Shown one piece after another: positions 4,096 to 5,075 of a DNA stretch of 5,075 bases. This stretch comes from Candidatus Saccharimonadota bacterium (GTDB lineage Bacteria > Eremiobacterota > Xenobia > Xenobiales > Xenobiaceae), in the NCBI GenBank assembly GCA_004554425.1, contig SFMI01000126.1:1-5075 (forward strand), given 5' to 3'. Position 1 is the stretch's first letter. Each line of letters starts with the position of its first letter. The notes under the pieces are model-generated. The model ran no database searches. It saw nothing but the letters and a program-made list of their open reading frames with translations, and was not told the DNA's origin. A program made the translations under genes and the position numbers.

Positions 4096-5075
4096 ATGCC
4101 TGCTGATTTATTGTTGATTGAAAACCAGTCAAAGAAGCCGTTTAGGGGACGCTTTTTTGTCCCCGGTGACAAATCGATTGGACAGAGGGCTCTTATTTTT
4201 GCCGCTATGGCTGAAGGAGAGTCTGTGATAAATGGGGTCTCCAATGCTGCCGACTGCCTTTCTGTGGTAAATGTTTTGCGCCAGTTGGGAGCCAATATAG
4301 AGATAAAAGATAACCGAATAGCGACAGTTACAGGCTGGGGCTCCAAAGGACCAGCTCAAGTTGATGAACCTTTGGATTGTGGAAATTCTGGAGCTTGCAT
4401 GCGCTTTATTTCCGGACTTTTGGCTGCGTCTTCTGGAGTTTATGTCTTAATTGGAGATGAGAGCCTAAGTCAGCGTCCTATGGATAGATTGGCTGCTGTC
4501 CTGGAAAAATTTGGTGCTAAAGTAGAGTGCTTAGGAAAAAATAATTGTGCGCCTTTGCGTATAACTGGATGCTTCCATAAGGACAATTTGGAGTGGGCTA
4601 AAGAACACAATGCCATAAAAGATAATTGTGTGGAAATTGAAACTAAAAGTGCTAGCGCCCAATTAAAGACGGCTGCTTTGTTGGCAGCTCTATCTATGGG
4701 AAATGTGAAGCTGACTTTAACTGAACCTTTGAAGAGCCGTGATCACAGTGAAATTATGCTGAGAAAGTTAGGCTTTAAAGTTAAGGAGCAAAATTTACCT
4801 GATGGCCAGCATAAGATCATATTTTCCGCCAATGGTAATAAAATTAAAGGCTTCCAATATAATGTCTATGGAGATCCGTCTTCAGCTGCATTTTTAATTG
4901 CTTTAGCTGTGATGAAGCCTCATTCACATATTGTGATTGATCACTTGATGATAAATCCCACCAGAATAGGATTTTTTAATATTCTCAAACGCATGAATGC
5001 GAAGATTTGTGCAAGATTTTCTAATTATAATTATGGCGAAATGGTCGGTGGCATCACTGTAGACTATTCTCATCT
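4096..5075 (+). CDS. aroA: 3-phosphoshikimate 1-carboxyvinyltransferase (EPSP synthase), class II, 5' part (cut by window edge)
   Basis: The first 326 codons are present; the family is about 430 residues. The enzyme joins phosphoenolpyruvate to shikimate-3-phosphate on the chorismate pathway. Both repeats of the inside-out barrel have begun. Visible motifs are PGDKSIGQRALIF (23-35), with the catalytic-site K26, S27 and R31, LDCGNSGACMRF (93-104), GDESLSQRPM (120-129), SASAQLK (185-191), RDHSE (215-219), YGDPSSAAF (258-266) and NPTR (287-290). GDKS, SAQLK, RDHSE and NPTR together mark class II enzymes. Oddities: the usual SISHR reads SIGQR; the GNSGTTMR block reads GNSGACMR; about 15 extra residues lie between G158 and S187. 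The catalytic Asp of the DYP motif is beyond the window. The start at ATG 4096 is set by AGGGG (4084-4088) seven bases upstream; the nearer-looking ATG at 4091 is out of frame and an in-frame stop sits at 4036. Confidence 0.95.
   Translation, partial: MPADLLLIENQSKKPFRGRFFVPGDKSIGQRALIFAAMAEGESVINGVSNAADCLSVVNVLRQLGANIEIKDNRIATVTGWGSKGPAQVDEPLDCGNSGACMRFISGLLAASSGVYVLIGDESLSQRPMDRLAAVLEKFGAKVECLGKNNCAPLRITGCFHKDNLEWAKEHNAIKDNCVEIETKSASAQLKTAALLAALSMGNVKLTLTEPLKSRDHSEIMLRKLGFKVKEQNLPDGQHKIIFSANGNKIKGFQYNVYGDPSSAAFLIALAVMKPHSHIVIDHLMINPTRIGFFNILKRMNAKICARFSNYNYGEMVGGITVDYSH

Overview
The window carries five protein genes of a bacterial core genome, two of them cut by the window edges. Two are on the minus strand: glnA (663-2000) and, downstream of it, the 5' part of rapZ (1-445). 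Three are on the plus strand: an unrecognised small membrane protein (2429-2905), dapA (2979-3917) and the 5' part of aroA (4096-5075). There is no tRNA, rRNA, CRISPR array, insertion sequence or phage gene.

Organism. The glutamine synthetase is the short GSI-alpha type, with the Arg (R64) linked to feedback control in Bacillus. EPSP synthase has all four class II motifs. Dihydrodipicolinate synthase has Lys at the position that predicts lysine insensitivity. RapZ/YvcJ is present. Together these fit a moderately AT-rich Bacillota or a neighbouring lineage. DapA and AroA each carry an insertion of about 15 residues, which points to a divergent lineage. I cannot name a genus from the sequence.

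Layout. 1-445: N-terminal 148 codons of rapZ. 446-662: spacer with a good rho-independent terminator for glnA (531-582). 663-2000: glnA. 2001-2428: a 428-bp divergent intergenic region with no convincing gene but many dyads: a MerR-style long-spacer promoter candidate, a stable leader hairpin, mutually exclusive stems, a perfect DnaA-box sequence and a hairpin around a ribosome binding site. 2429-2905: three-helix membrane protein of unknown function. 2979-3917: dapA, closed by a terminator (3928-3971). 3972-4095: short aroA leader with a strong Shine-Dalgarno. 4096-5075: first 326 codons of aroA.

Function. GlnA assimilates ammonium into glutamine. DapA commits aspartate semialdehyde to lysine and meso-diaminopimelate for peptidoglycan. 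AroA makes EPSP on the way to chorismate and aromatic amino acids. RapZ is linked in other bacteria to amino-sugar and cell-envelope metabolism. The common theme is amino-acid and cell-wall precursor supply. The genes are separately terminated rather than one operon, except that the membrane protein and dapA may be co-transcribed. I see no previously undescribed system with confidence. The least explained parts are the glnA/membrane-protein divergent region and the orphan membrane protein.
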